The notes under the pieces were generated by a model, which was not told where the DNA came from, made no database searches, and was given only the letters and a program-made list of their open reading frames with translations. This document shows, piece after piece, positions 47,777-59,300 of a stretch of DNA of 64,000 nt (positions within the stretch are counted from its first letter, which is position 1; the number at the start of each line of letters is the position of its first letter). The stretch lies in contig NC_084887.1 of NCBI RefSeq assembly GCF_958979055.1, positions 38,195,120 through 38,259,119 on the forward strand, in the 5' to 3' direction. The position numbers and the translations under genes were made by a program. This DNA is from Alnus glutinosa. Taxonomy: Eukaryota; Streptophyta; Magnoliopsida; Fagales; Betulaceae.

Positions 47777-48826
47777 ATTTAAAATAGGATTTATTTGATA
47801 ACAAAACATGTGAAGAATAGAAATTAAGTTCGACGATTTTTTTCTAAAGCCATTTTTTGCTTAAAATTTTAAGAACTCGTTTATGAGTTGTTTCAACTAT
47901 AAGTGCACCAACTATATCTTATAATTGCTGGAATATACACAAAATGTCTATGAAAAGAAATTCATTTCATTAAAAATATTTTTTAGACTAGCATGTTCAA
48001 AGCTCCACAAATTCAACGCAATGGGATATTCTTTATTTAATTGAAATTGAAAAGATTGATTTTACCGTTAATATTGGAAATAATTATAAATGTACATTAA
48101 GTGTTTATTAAGTGTCTATAAAATAATGAGGTTGCTTTTAAGATTACAATTTGATTAATCATATCATCAATGGTGATTTTAATAGCCACCTCATTTTTTT
48201 ATGGATATTTAATGGTACATTTAGAATTACACTAATATTGGTATGTAACTATGTAGAGCAATTTCAAATAGAGAAATGCTTGGTTGTACACTCTCATCCC
48301 CCTTCTATCCCACATTTGTCTTCGTGGACCAATAATATTGTTAAATAATTCAGGGTCCCACTACACTCTTTCTACTATGACTCACATTATTGGTCCACGT
48401 AGACAAGGGTGAGATATGAGTGGGAAGTGTCCATAAAAAAATGAGGTGATTTTTAAAATTACCATTAAGCGTATAATTGATCAAATTGTGATTTTAAAAG
48501 TCACTTCATTTTTTATAGATACTTGATGTACATTTAGAATTACTCAACTAATGTATGACACTACGTCGAGTAATGTTTATTGCACAGCTTTTGTACAACT
48601 CTAATAATTTTTTTTTTTTTTTTAATGATCAACCATTGGATTTGTTTTCCTACATGTGGGTCTTAAATACCCAATAGTTGATCTTAAAAAAAATTGTTAA
48701 AGTTGCATAAAAATTGTACAAAAAAAAATATTATTTCACTGCGTCATTTAAACATAATATCACTTTATTTAAAATTTACATAATTAGATTTATAAAATTT
48801 AATCAGAACTAAAAACTGATTTTTTT
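47777..48826 (+). repeat. Duplicated segment A' (direct copy of 35713-38253)
   Basis: Collinear with 35713-38253 but without the MITE at 35859, the non-LTR/TRIM insert at 36304 and the paired palindromes. It has its own foldback sequence at about 48260-48420 (CCACATTTGTCTTCGTGGACC pairing with GGTCCACGTAGACAAGGGTG). It shows the pre-insertion state of three sites. Confidence 0.75.
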
Positions 48827-49792
48827 TCTTTATTAACTTGAAATGGAAAATATTGGGATACAAATTGAACAACAAACGTGGAAAGGATGTACATGGGTCA
48901 ATTTTTTTCTTTACTCACGACTCTCATGAGTCATCTATGCTATTTAACCAAAATCTTGAATGACCACATCGCATGGGTCGGACTGTCATGTGGATGGATT
49001 GAAGGCTGAGCCCGACTCGGTAGTATATGGGTCAATTTTTATTTTTATTTTTTGAACTATTTTCCCATCAAATTACACTTTTTAGCACAATTTTCCTTCT
49101 AGGAAAGCAAGTAAGAAAGAAGCGAAAGAGAGCCAGACAAACCCACCAAGCAAGTCCCCTCGCTTCCTCTTCGGTCTCAGGTGGAGGGAAGCAGAAACAG
49201 CGAGCAAGCCTCAATTGCTGACACCGTGTAAGAATTCTATACGCATATTTTCTCAGTCGCTTCGACTCTCTCTTTCGATTCCTGTAAAGCTCAAAGTTTC
49301 TCACTGTTTTATTTCATTTCCGTCGCTTCCCAATCTGATACGGACATTTCATGCCCGTTCAAAATCTGGATCTCCCTCGAAATTTCCCATTTTTGCACAT
49401 CCTACTCTTAATTTTTTAGCACCTTTTCTCAAATACTTGGTATGCGTGCCAGTGATTAGGGTTTTCTTAAAGCTGCCCTGGTCGGTACATCTACTACTTC
49501 TCTTGAAAAGTTAGGGGGTTTTAAGGTTTTGGGTGCTCACCCTTTTGGTCTAATGCTTTAAATTGGCTCTCAAAGGTTTGGATGTTTAAGGGAATTTTTT
49601 TATTGAGAAATGTTTAAGGGAATTTGATCCTTCTGTTGTTGCTCGGGTTTGGGGGGTGTCTTTGAAATTAACTTGGGCTTACATTTCTCACTGGGGTTTA
49701 GGTTTTATTTTTGTAATTTGAGGCTATGAATAGAGAAAATTAGGATTTTGCTGTTTTTAGATTTCTGGTTGGACTAAATACATTATATAGCG
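48827..49792. promoter_or_regulatory. Promoter and 5' leader of the SWP73 gene
   Basis: The region up to about 49100 is AT-rich with no feature. From about 49100 it becomes purine/CT-rich leader-like sequence. Several short open frames here are unlikely to be proteins. A leader intron is possible but no donor was chosen. Confidence 0.4.
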
Positions 49793-51733
49793 ATGTCTGT
49801 GAACAATAATAATCCACCTAAGAGCCTTGGGGCCTCTTCCTCGCCCTTTGGCAATGCCGGTATGTCCACAAACCCTTCGTATACACAATCACAAGCTCAA
49901 GCGCAAATTGGGGCTGCCTTTCAAAATCAGTTTCAGCTGTCCCAAGCGCAGGCTATTGCACAGGCGCAGTCGAAGGCCCATGCCCAGGCTCAGGCGCAAG
50001 CAGCTCATGCCCAAGCTCAAGCCCAATTCCAAGCTCAGTTACAAGCTCAAGGGCTGTCGCTCAACCAGGGCCATGCAACCGGCATTGGTAATTTGGGTAC
50101 ATCTTCACCCTCCATGTCAACACTCGGTAATTCGAGCGCTAAGCGGATGCCCCAAAAACCTCCAATCCGCCCTCTTGTTGGTTCCCCTATGAACACAGTT
50201 TCCCCATTGAAAGCAATGGAACTGTCATCTGCTGCTCGGAGAAAGAAGCAGAAGCTTCCTGAGAAGCAGCTACAAGATAAAGTGGCATCGATTCTGCCCG
50301 AGTCTGCTTTGTATACCCAGCTTCTTGAGTTTGAGGGTCGTGTTGATGCTGCTCTTTCAAGAAAGAAAGTTGACATTCAGGAGGCCCTTAAAAACCCGTC
50401 TTGTGTGCAGAAAACCCTTCGAATTTATGTTTTCAACACTTTTGCAAATCAGATTCGCACCATTCCAAAGAAGCCAAATGCCGAGCCCCCTACTTGGACG
50501 CTTAAGATAGTTGGGAGGATCTTAGAAGATGGGGTGGATCCTGATCAGCCTGGAGTGGTCCAAAAGTCAAACCCCTTGTACCCAAAGTTCTCATCTTTCT
50601 TCAAGAGAGTGACCATTTCCCTGGACCAGAGACTATATCCAGAAAATCCTTTGATTATTTGGGAGAACGCTCGATCCCCTGCACCTCATGAGGGCTTTGA
50701 GGTGAAGAGGAAAGGAGACAAAGAATTTACTGCAAACATACGGTTGGAAATGAACTATGTGCCTGAGAAGTTCAAGCTTTCACCGGCTTTGATGGAGGTT
50801 CTTGGTATTGAGGTTGATACCCGACCAAGAATAATAGCTGCAATCTGGCATTATGTAAAGGCTAGAAAGTTGCAGACCCCGAATGACCCCGCTTTCTTTA
50901 ATTGCGACCCACCTCTTCAAAGAGTTTTTGGGGAAGAGAGGATGAAATTCACCATGGTTTCTCAGAAGATTTCTCAGCATTTGTTTCCTCCACAGCCTAT
51001 ACATTTGGAGCATAAGATCAGGCTTTCAGGGAATAGCCCTTCTGGAACTGCATGTTATGATGTGGTTGTTGATGTGCCTTTTCCAATTCAGAGGGAATTG
51101 TCTGCTCTATTGGCCAATGCGGAGAAGAACAAAGAAATTGACACATGTGATGAAGCAATATGTAGTGCTATAAGAAAAATTCATGAGCACCGTCGGAGGC
51201 GGTCATTCTTCCTTGGGTTCAGTCAATCACCAGTGGAATTCATCAATGCGTTAATTGAATCTCAAAGCAGGGATTTGAAGCTTGTAGCTGGAGAAGCAAG
51301 TCGTAATGCTGAAAAAGAGCGCCGGTCAGATTTCTTCAACCAACCATGGTAAGCTAATCCAAATTGAATTTGCTTTTGTTGGATGGATGCAATACTCGTG
51401 AGTCATAGCCTAAGAACACTTGTTCTTACTGGCCACTGATGTGCATCACTGACATGAGGGTCGATATGCGATATTTTATCAGATGCCATGTTTCATTTTA
51501 CAGTCAACTTTATTCAATGTTATTTTAGCTTTGATCCAATATTCATACAATTTATTACTATAATCATACATGTGATCAAGTGATCATTAAGACCTGCAAC
51601 TTTTTTGTTAATCCTCGATAAGAGTGCACTCATTCTGTTTGTATTTGGTAATTCTTACAGGGTTGAAGATGCTGTTATCCGTTATTTGAATCGCAAGCCT
51701 GTTGCAGGAAGTGATGCTCCTGGAAGCACATAA
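49793..51733 (+). CDS. SWP73B: SWP73/BAF60 subunit of SWI/SNF chromatin remodelling complexes
   Basis: Two exons, 49793-51348 and 51661-51733, encoding 542 residues. The N-terminus (about 30-90) is a glutamine/alanine-rich low-complexity tract ([16 protein letters not shown]). A basic patch [13 protein letters not shown] lies near 147-159. The SWIB/MDM2-fold domain spans about 321-401 ([18 protein letters not shown] to QHLFPPQP), and the conserved tail includes [20 protein letters not shown]. This non-catalytic core subunit contacts transcription factors and links BRM/SYD-type ATPases to promoters. Only the last 24 residues, from the split W codon, are in exon 2. SWP73B (At5g14170) is slightly preferred over SWP73A (At3g01890), but a single ancestral gene is just as likely. 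Confidence 0.9.
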
Positions 51734-52227
51734 GGAGGAGATTGCTTAGCTGTTGATGGGTCATGTGTTTACCATTCGTTTTGCTCAACAGCTGAAGATT
51801 GTTTCCATTACCGAAGAAGCATCACATATAGATTGCTCTATTGTTGGTTGGAGTAGGAGCTGCTTGCTTGTAAAAATAGACAATATGTAGCTTGTTTTCG
51901 CACTAATTGTTCTTGTTATGCTGCTGTTTAGGCTTGATGAACAACATAAAGTTAGAAATGATGTATTCTTTGCTGCTTTGGACCACCTGTTTTGGTTAAT
52001 TTCTGCCATCAATGACGAGAAAGGCATAGCTAACAACACAGATCTGTTTGATTCTCTACTAGTTAATGAGGGAAAGCTTCCCCAATACTAAAGGGGGATG
52101 GCCTGTCTTAGCCAGCACATTCCCCTTATGATTAGGGAAACATTTGTTGTCTATGCCTCTATGGCTTGCCTCTTCAAGTGGCGATTTGAAAAATGTTGAT
52201 GTGAAAAAAAGAGACTATTACACCTCA

Positions 52228-52299
52228 GGGGCATTCCGAGAATCGAACTCGGGACCTCTCGCACCCAAAGCGAGAATCATACCACTAGACCAAATGCCC
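52228..52299 (-). tRNA. tRNA-Pro (anticodon UGG)
   Basis: 72 bp including discriminator base, without CCA. Acceptor stem GGGCATT/AATGCCC, D-arm GGTCTAGTGGTATGATT, anticodon stem CTCGC/GCGAG enclosing loop TTTGGGT (anticodon TGG), and T-arm with GTTCGATTC. All stems pair. No intron. It lies about 500 bp after the SWP73 stop codon, on the opposite strand. Confidence 0.95.
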
Positions 52300-52935
52300 T
52301 CGTGTTAGTGATGACGATAATTATAAATATGACAAGTATACCTCAATTTTCTGTTATAATAAAAAAAAGGGATATATATTTCGATTATGCCATGAGTGAT
52401 TGTTCTCACATCAGAAAGAAAGCATCTCAACAATATACATATAAAAGCCAGTACTGCTTAATGCACATTTGCTCTTAAACTGTGGCGAAAGCCATAAATC
52501 TGTCTTATGGGTAGAATTAAAATAATAAAATATAATGATAAATAATTTTTTTTTTGTTCTTTTTACATACTATATTTTTATCATCATGGTGTTTAATTTT
52601 GATTTTGAATCGGGTTTTCTTATTTTTTGGTTGGGTTTTATTAGTTTAATATCAACTCAAATTTAAGGGTAACTTTCATTTTTTAAGGGTGTTGTTGCTA
52701 TTGAGCTGGGGCCGGGGCTGGGTTAAGTTGTCTTGAATTTATTTATTTTTTTTTTTTTTTATGATGGGGAATGAATATTTTGATTTAATTTGTAGGGGCT
52801 TGTAGTCTTGTAGGAGCATTATCTCCGCCACTGTTCTTAAATCTATATTTATAATATCAAACCCTACAAGTTGAATAATATTGAGCACAACTTGGGAAAA
52901 AAAAAAAAACACTTACTCCAAGCGATTATTAAACT
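52300..52935. other. Intergenic, nothing recognised
   Basis: AT-rich sequence with T and A runs between the tRNA and the small LTR element. No gene or bounded repeat was found. Confidence 0.4.
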
Positions 52936-54877
52936 TGTTGGTACAGTTTCCGGTATGGTGTGAATCTGCACGTTCCTTTGATGTTCTTCACGCTTCTCAA
53001 TAACTCTGCAAAACAACAAAACCTAGGGACCCTTCCGGGGGTCCCGCTCCGATGCCTAAGTTAGCTTCTGTGAGAAAATAATGCTCTATGCATAAAATTG
53101 AGTCTTTTTTTTATACCTGGGGTATGAGCCTATTTATAGGCATAGAGGTGGAGTCAAACTTGGATTAGGACTCCTGCTCCTTGTTGATTTAGAACTGCTG
53201 TCCGAGTTCTAATTGGACTTTAATCCTTTACTAGACTTCTAATTGGGTATCTTCTTAGACTTCTGATATGATCATTATTCTTATCTGTTTGGACCTTATT
53301 AGACTTTTGAATTTCCTCTTTGGATCGGGTTGAGTGGGATTTATCCCCAACAGTTACCCCCCAATTCCCTTATCCGAAGCTTGCTTGAATAATGGGAATT
53401 CCATGTCTAAGGAAACCCGATCTTTGTCTCCTTCTGAAAACCTGCTAACCTGCAAAACCTGAGGGTTAAATCTTACCCCCCATTACCTTCTTGTTTTTCC
53501 TTAGGGTTTTCTCCCTGTCTCTTGAAAAACCTGCAAAACCCGAGGGTTAAATCCGACCCCCCGAGAAGTTTCTTCTTGCTCTCGGCTAGGACTGATCCGA
53601 GAGGCTCCTTCTCGGCTAGGACTGATCCGAGAAGTTTTTCTTGCTCTCGGCTAGGACTGATCCGAGAGGCTCCTTCTCGGCTAGGACTGATCCGAGAAGT
53701 TTTTCTTGCTCTCGGCTAGGACTGATCCGAGAGGCTCTTTCTCGGCTAGGACTGATCCGAGAAGTTTTTCTTGCTCTCGGCTAGGACTGATCCGAGAGGC
53801 TCCTTCTCGGCTAGGACTGATCCGAGAAGTTTTTCTTGCTCTCGGCTAGGACTGATCCGAGAGGCTCCTTCCCGGCTAGGACTGATCCGAGAAGTTGTTC
53901 TTGCTCTCGGCTAGGACTGATCCGAGAGGCTCCTTCTCTGCTAGGACTGATCCGAGAAGTTTTTCTTGCTCTCGGCTAGGACTGATCCGAGAGGCTCCTT
54001 ATCGGCTAGGACTGATCCGAGAAGTTTTTTTCTTGTACTCGGCTAGGACTGATCCGAGAAGTTTCTTCTTGCTCTCGGCTAGGACTGATCCGAGAGGCTC
54101 CTTCTCGGCTAGGACTGATCCGAGAGTTTTTGCCTGCAAAAGAAGCGACATCAACGGGTTCCCGGTCCCTAGACCGGGAACACTCCGATGCTTAAGTCAG
54201 CTTTATTCATTTATTCTGAAAATACTTATTCCCAAAATCTGGGGAAATTTCTGTCTAGTCTGAATTGAAAATAAAAGTCTAGTTCTTTGCAAATATAAAT
54301 ACTAAAAAATAAAAGCAAGCCTGAAATTCCCGAGAGTCCTTTTTATGGGATCACGGGCTGTCGATTGGTCTGGCTTCTGGAACGTGTGTTCATCACCATG
54401 CTGGATCTTCTTTTTCTTTTATGAGGAACGAATAATCGTTTCCCACAGACGGCGCCAAACTGTTGGTACAGTTTCCGGTATGGTGTGAATCTGCACGTTC
54501 CTTTGATGTTCTTCACGCTTCTCAATAACTCTGCAAAACAACAAAACCTAGGGACCCTTCCGGGGGTCCCGCTCCGATGCCTAAGTTAGCTTCTGTGAGA
54601 AAATAATGCTCTATGCATAAAATTGAGTCTTTTTTTTATACCTGGGGTATGAGCCTATTTATAGGCATAGAGGTGGAGTCAAACTTGGATTAGGACTCCT
54701 GCTCCTTGTTGATTTAGAACTGCTGTCCGAGTTCTAATTGGACTTTAATCCTTTACTAGACTTCTAATTGGGTATCTTCTTAGACTTCTGATATGATCAT
54801 TATTCTTATCTGTTTGGACCTTATTAGACTTTTGAATTTCCTCTTTGGATCGGGTTGAGTGGGATTTATCCCCAACA
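52936..54877 (-). mobile_element. Small young non-autonomous LTR retrotransposon with internal hairpin array
   Basis: Two 417-bp LTRs, 52936-53352 and 54461-54877, with no difference seen by eye, and target duplication AAACT (52931-52935, 54878-54882). On the minus strand the primer site TGGCGCCGTCTGTGGGAA lies just inside the right LTR and a G-rich purine tract GGGAATTGGGGGG just before the left LTR. So the element reads right to left. The 1,108-bp interior has no gag or pol. Half of it is the tandem array at 53568-54127. LTRs start TGTTGGGGATAAATCCC and end GGAAACTGTACCAACA in element sense. Complete as a non-autonomous element and very recent. Confidence 0.9.
53568..54127. repeat. Tandem array of about 17 short hairpin units (65-bp higher-order repeat)
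   Basis: A 22-23 bp core recurs about 17 times: stem TCTCGG, 11-nt loop CTAGGACTGAT, stem CCGAGA. Cores alternate with two different spacers (GGCTCCT- and AGTTTTTCTTGCT-type), giving a 65-bp period with units starting at 53581, 53646, 53711, 53776, 53841, 53906 and 53971, then slightly irregular copies to about 54127. The period is not divisible by three, so open frames across it change phase each unit and are unlikely to be coding. Confidence 0.92.
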
Positions 54878-56309
54878 AAACTTAACGAGCTGCATAAATA
54901 TTAAGTACAAATCACATCGTGGGGGTTTCCACAACTCCATGGCTAGAGACCCACGGTTTAGTCTCGGGTCTCCGTGGCCATTTGAGAAGGAAGGGGAGAT
55001 GAGGTGGTTGACATCGTCGGTGTGGGCGTAAAGGCAATGATAAATGAGGTGATGTAGTTAGCATAATTGATGTGAGTGCAATGTGAACTGCTATATTAAT
55101 TTAGGATAAAGTACACATAACCTCTATAAACTACTACATCATTGTCAATGTCTCTTCCAAACTATCAATTGTGCCAATGTCCCCTCCTAAATTACAAAAA
55201 AAAATGTCAATGTAAATTACAAAAAAAAATGTCAATGTCTCCCCTAATGACAAAAATACCCTGCACAAAATTATTTTAAAACTAAAAAAATTATTGAAAT
55301 AACAAAATTTATACAAAATATAATAATAAAAAAAACTGGTTTTTTTTTTTTTTTTAAAAAAATCATTCTTTTTCTTTTTGATTTTTTTTTAAAAAAATTG
55401 TTTTTTTAAAAGATTTATAAGGATATTTTTGTCTTATTGAAAAAAATTTATGGTAATTTTTGTTGGTCTTAAAAGGGACATTGACATTTTTTGATAGTTT
55501 GATGGGAGGCATTGATACAATTAATAGTTTGGGAGAGACATTGACAATTGAGTGATAGTTTGAAGGAAATATGTATACTTTTTCCATTAATTTAATAGCT
55601 AATTGAATTAGTGCCATATAAATTGTCATCTCAATTTACAAAGAGTTTGTAGTAAAATTTGTTCTATCCTAAAAGTACTCATTCTTAAAACCATATTAGT
55701 AGTACTTTTATAACACCAATATAACATGGGCACGACACCCCCTCACATGGGGTGAGGCCCAGTATGTGAGTTGGAGAGTGATCCTTGCACTCTTTGTGCA
55801 CAAAAATGGCACAACACCAAGGCATATTGGGGTGGGACCCAATGTGTAGACACCACCCCAATTTGTTTTGGTGTTGTGTCATTGTTGCGCATTGTGAGTG
55901 TTTTGATCATTTCCCATGTAAGTTTTACTTCATATGAAGGGGTGTTGCACTCATATTGTGAGGGCATAGTGCGACAATTAGTCCTCAAAAGATACTCATA
56001 TCAATATCAAGAAAAAAGACCGGTATACACTTTTTTCCATGTTGCATGTTATTTTTTGCTAAACAATTATAAACCATTCTCTCTCATAACAGTATTAATT
56101 AAAGAGACAATTAGTAAAAAAAAAAATTGTACACGAAAATTTATTAAAAAAAAAAAAAAAACCAAAAGATTAACGACAATGGTTATCTCGTAATTTACGT
56201 GACAGTTGGGTGCGAGTACAAAAGCTCCGAGTTCTCACTCAAGTGAATCTTATTTTCGAAGCGAGAGTACGCCGAGTCACGCACAGAGCGAAAAACCAAA
56301 ACACACAAA
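54878..56309. other. Intergenic region before FIGL1
   Basis: Contains a MULE-type foldback element (55104-55585) and a palindromic foldback at about 55708-55905 related to 37834-38138. GC-richer sequence from about 56200 is the FIGL1 leader. Confidence 0.5.
55104..55585. mobile_element. MULE-type MITE with 9-bp target duplication
   Basis: 482 bp. Ends GGATAAAGTACACATA and (inverted right) GGAAAAAGTATACATA. Long inverted arms contain TTGTCAATGTCTC and CAAACTAT(C/T)AATTGT. Target duplication ATTAATTTA is exact on both sides (55095-55103 and 55586-55594), the 9-bp length typical of Mutator-like elements. Non-coding. Confidence 0.75.
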
Positions 56310-59300
56310 ATGGCGGGAAACGAAGAGTCGAAGCAAATTTCATCTTCACCACCATCGCCATCTACTTCTTCTTCTTCAAGAGCGAAGATGGAGGAACAAC
56401 AACAATCAGAACCAAAAGGGACTTGCTGGAGAAAGCAAGCGGACCAGAACCTGAAGCGGCTCCACTCGCTTCTCTTCGGCGCCGAGCTCGCGCTCGAGCG
56501 GCGCGACCCCTCGGCGGCTCGGATCCTCGGCCTCCGCCTCATCGGCTTCCTCGACTCCCAATCTCGTTCTGACGTCGACGAGGCCTTCATTTACCCCATC
56601 CGCCGCGAAGCCGCCTCGAAGGTCGACGCGGCTCGCCGTTCCCTCGTTCCAGAGTCCGATCGGTAACCGATATTCTCTTCTCGTCCTCCATCATTAGCTT
56701 GGTTAATCGAATGTGATCGAACTCGTTAAGCTCATGAATATGTGAAATTTTTTTATTAAAGCTTGCTTTACTTCAATACATTTTGTTCCTTGTCAATTGT
56801 CATATCTGGTGTTTAAGCTTATAATTGGACTCACTGAGTTTAAGAAGTGTGGATTTGCTTGGAAATTTTTTTGTGATTAGAGCTTGAATTTACGCTGAAG
56901 CTAACCTTGTCGTTCTTTCTTTCTCTCTTTTTTTTTTGTTTTGTTTTGTTTTGTTTGAAATTTAATTTTTGTTTATTGATCAATTGTACGCTGGAAACCT
57001 AGAAATTACGCTAGGGCATATATTTTCAAGTATGTGGAACTGGTAAGAATTTTTTAGTGTTAGTATAGAAGCCGTGCCAGGTTGATGAGTCGATTCTTAA
57101 TAGGCCATACGATTTGGTTTCGAAATTTTGAGGATGAATGGTTTTGATGTCGTGTCGGATACTCTTCTTCTTCTTCTTCCTTGTAGTACTTATGCTGATT
57201 TTGTCTGTTGTCTTTGTTCAGCCGAGCATTTGAGCAAGCAAAGAAAGCTCCGGGTCGCATTTTTGGAATGGGAGGAGAGATTGACGTTGAGAAGATTAAG
57301 CAGTCAAAGTACTTTCGATCTCTTCTTCAGCAGTCTAATGGAAAAGCAGTGAATGATTTGGTATTATTATATTACTGGCAGATTTGAGTTGTTTGTATGT
57401 TGATTATAGACTAAAGCATTTAATAGAGTAACCTCTTTGCTTTTAAATTTTTTGCCTTCTATTTGTTTTTCAGGGAGTTCAAATGGAGAGGCGGGACAGG
57501 TTGAGTAGCAAAGCTTCGAAAGTTATGACACAAGCGAAGTCGACATCCAACATCACAAGCTTATACAAGAGTTTTTTGAGCTCCAAAAGTAACAATTCTG
57601 ATGACTGCATTGTTGTGGAAAAGCCTCGCTCCCATAACAACCATGCAAAAGGTCATGGTGTCTTATCTTCTCCAAAATTTGAAGAGGAAGAAAGAGCTTA
57701 CGGAAATGGTGTAGGGGCAAAACGGGCACACTTGGAAATTTGTAGCCCCAGGATAGATAATGCAAGGTCACCATCTAGCAATGAAGAAGCTAACCCTGAT
57801 GCTGCTGGCAATGGGTTTGTTACTGCTCGAGCAAAATTGGTATCCATTTTACTGTAGACAACACAGTCCCTGATATGTCTATTGTTGTTAAAAGCAAGCC
57901 CCCAAAGAGAAGGATCCTTGTTTAAATGTGCATACAAGGAAAACTTTTTAACACGTGTTTCTCCCAGTTTATATACATATTGTACATGCATGATGTTGCT
58001 GGTAGATGCAGTAGGTTTGAGTTCATAGCCTGAAGTAGAAACATCATTATAGTTTATGCATTCTCCATATGTACAGGGAAGTTTGTTTAAAGAGAAAATA
58101 GTGAACTTCAGTTTGAGTTATGAGTAGTTCCTCGATAATTTTGCTTTGGAAATATAATTGTACTTGCTAATCTTTCTATAAAAATGATATTATTGGAACC
58201 TACATATGTTTCTCTATTGTTTTCCTTGCATTTTGCTTATATGTGGAAATGTTGATCATATTGTCTCTTTGTCACAGGAAATGGATGTGAGGCAAAGGCG
58301 GGGGTTGGCAGGATCACCAAGCGCTTCCGTCTCCCCACAAAGTGAAAACAATTTTGCCAGTAGGGGGCATGGTGTGAAATCATATGGTTTTTCACGCCGT
58401 GGTGTCCGTGGTAATTTTGTACCCCCTATCAAATCCAGTGGGGGCAATGTTGGGAATGTGACTTCACGAATTGCTGGAAAGTGCGATGATGCATTAGATG
58501 ACTCAACAAAGAGATGGTAGAGTGGTGTAACCATTATATTATAAATGCAGTCTAAAGTTTATCCTTGTATATTCCCAACATCTTCTTATGCTTTAGGTTC
58601 TATAATAAGTTCTTAGTAAGTGGTCTCCAAAAGGTGTTTGAACCATCTCTCTGCGTTTTCACTGGAATAAGTTACAACAAGCCAGTGACTACATGTTCCA
58701 AGACAGTTACCCTTATATGGTGGTTTTAGGATCAAGCCCCACCATTTTCTTTCTGATTAATACATATCTAATGTTGGCGTTCTGATCTTTTAATCTGCAC
58801 CTAAAAGGGTTTTAGCAAGGATATTGGAAGTTGGTGCTTTCCAAGTTTTTTTAGTTGTTTGGTGCAGGGTATTCTGAATTTAATTCTTAGGAGTTAGAGT
58901 AATTATGTAAATGTGAATATTGTAGCTGGTTTTGGTTTAGAGTAATTATATACATTGATGTGCTAATGTGTTTTATGTTTTGTCTTTAGTTTGGAGATGC
59001 TATGTGGCCCTGATGGTGAGCTTCCAGAAAAATTAAGGAATTTGGAGCCTCGTCTTATTGAACATATCAGTAATGAGATTATGGTCAGGGATCCTAATGT
59101 TCGTTGGGACGATATTGGTAAATTTAGATGTTTCAAACTTCATTTGATGTTTCAATTTGATGGCAATTTAATTTGCTCTGTGAGGTTCTTATTTACTCTC
59201 ATTTCCTGACAATATTGTAGCTGGTTTGGAGCATGCTAAAAAATGTGTGACTGAGATGGTCATATGGCCTCTATTACGTCCTGACATTTTTAAAGGTTGC

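Noticed and set aside
49027-49514. Short open frames upstream of SWP73
   Set aside because: No domain features. They lie in the leader/promoter and overlap each other in different frames and strands.
53568-54127. CRISPR-like regular repeat array
   Set aside because: Spacers are only two alternating types and are themselves repeated. The array lies inside an LTR element of a plant genome with no cas genes.
53522-54263. Open frames of 65 and 122 residues across the hairpin array (SARTDPR repeats)
   Set aside because: Frame changes with every 65-bp unit and the frames exist only because the repeat lacks stops. No start context or homology.
56206-56572. Alternative overlapping open frames at the FIGL1 start
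   Set aside because: They are out of frame with exons 2-13. The frame starting at 56310 joins to them through consensus splice sites.
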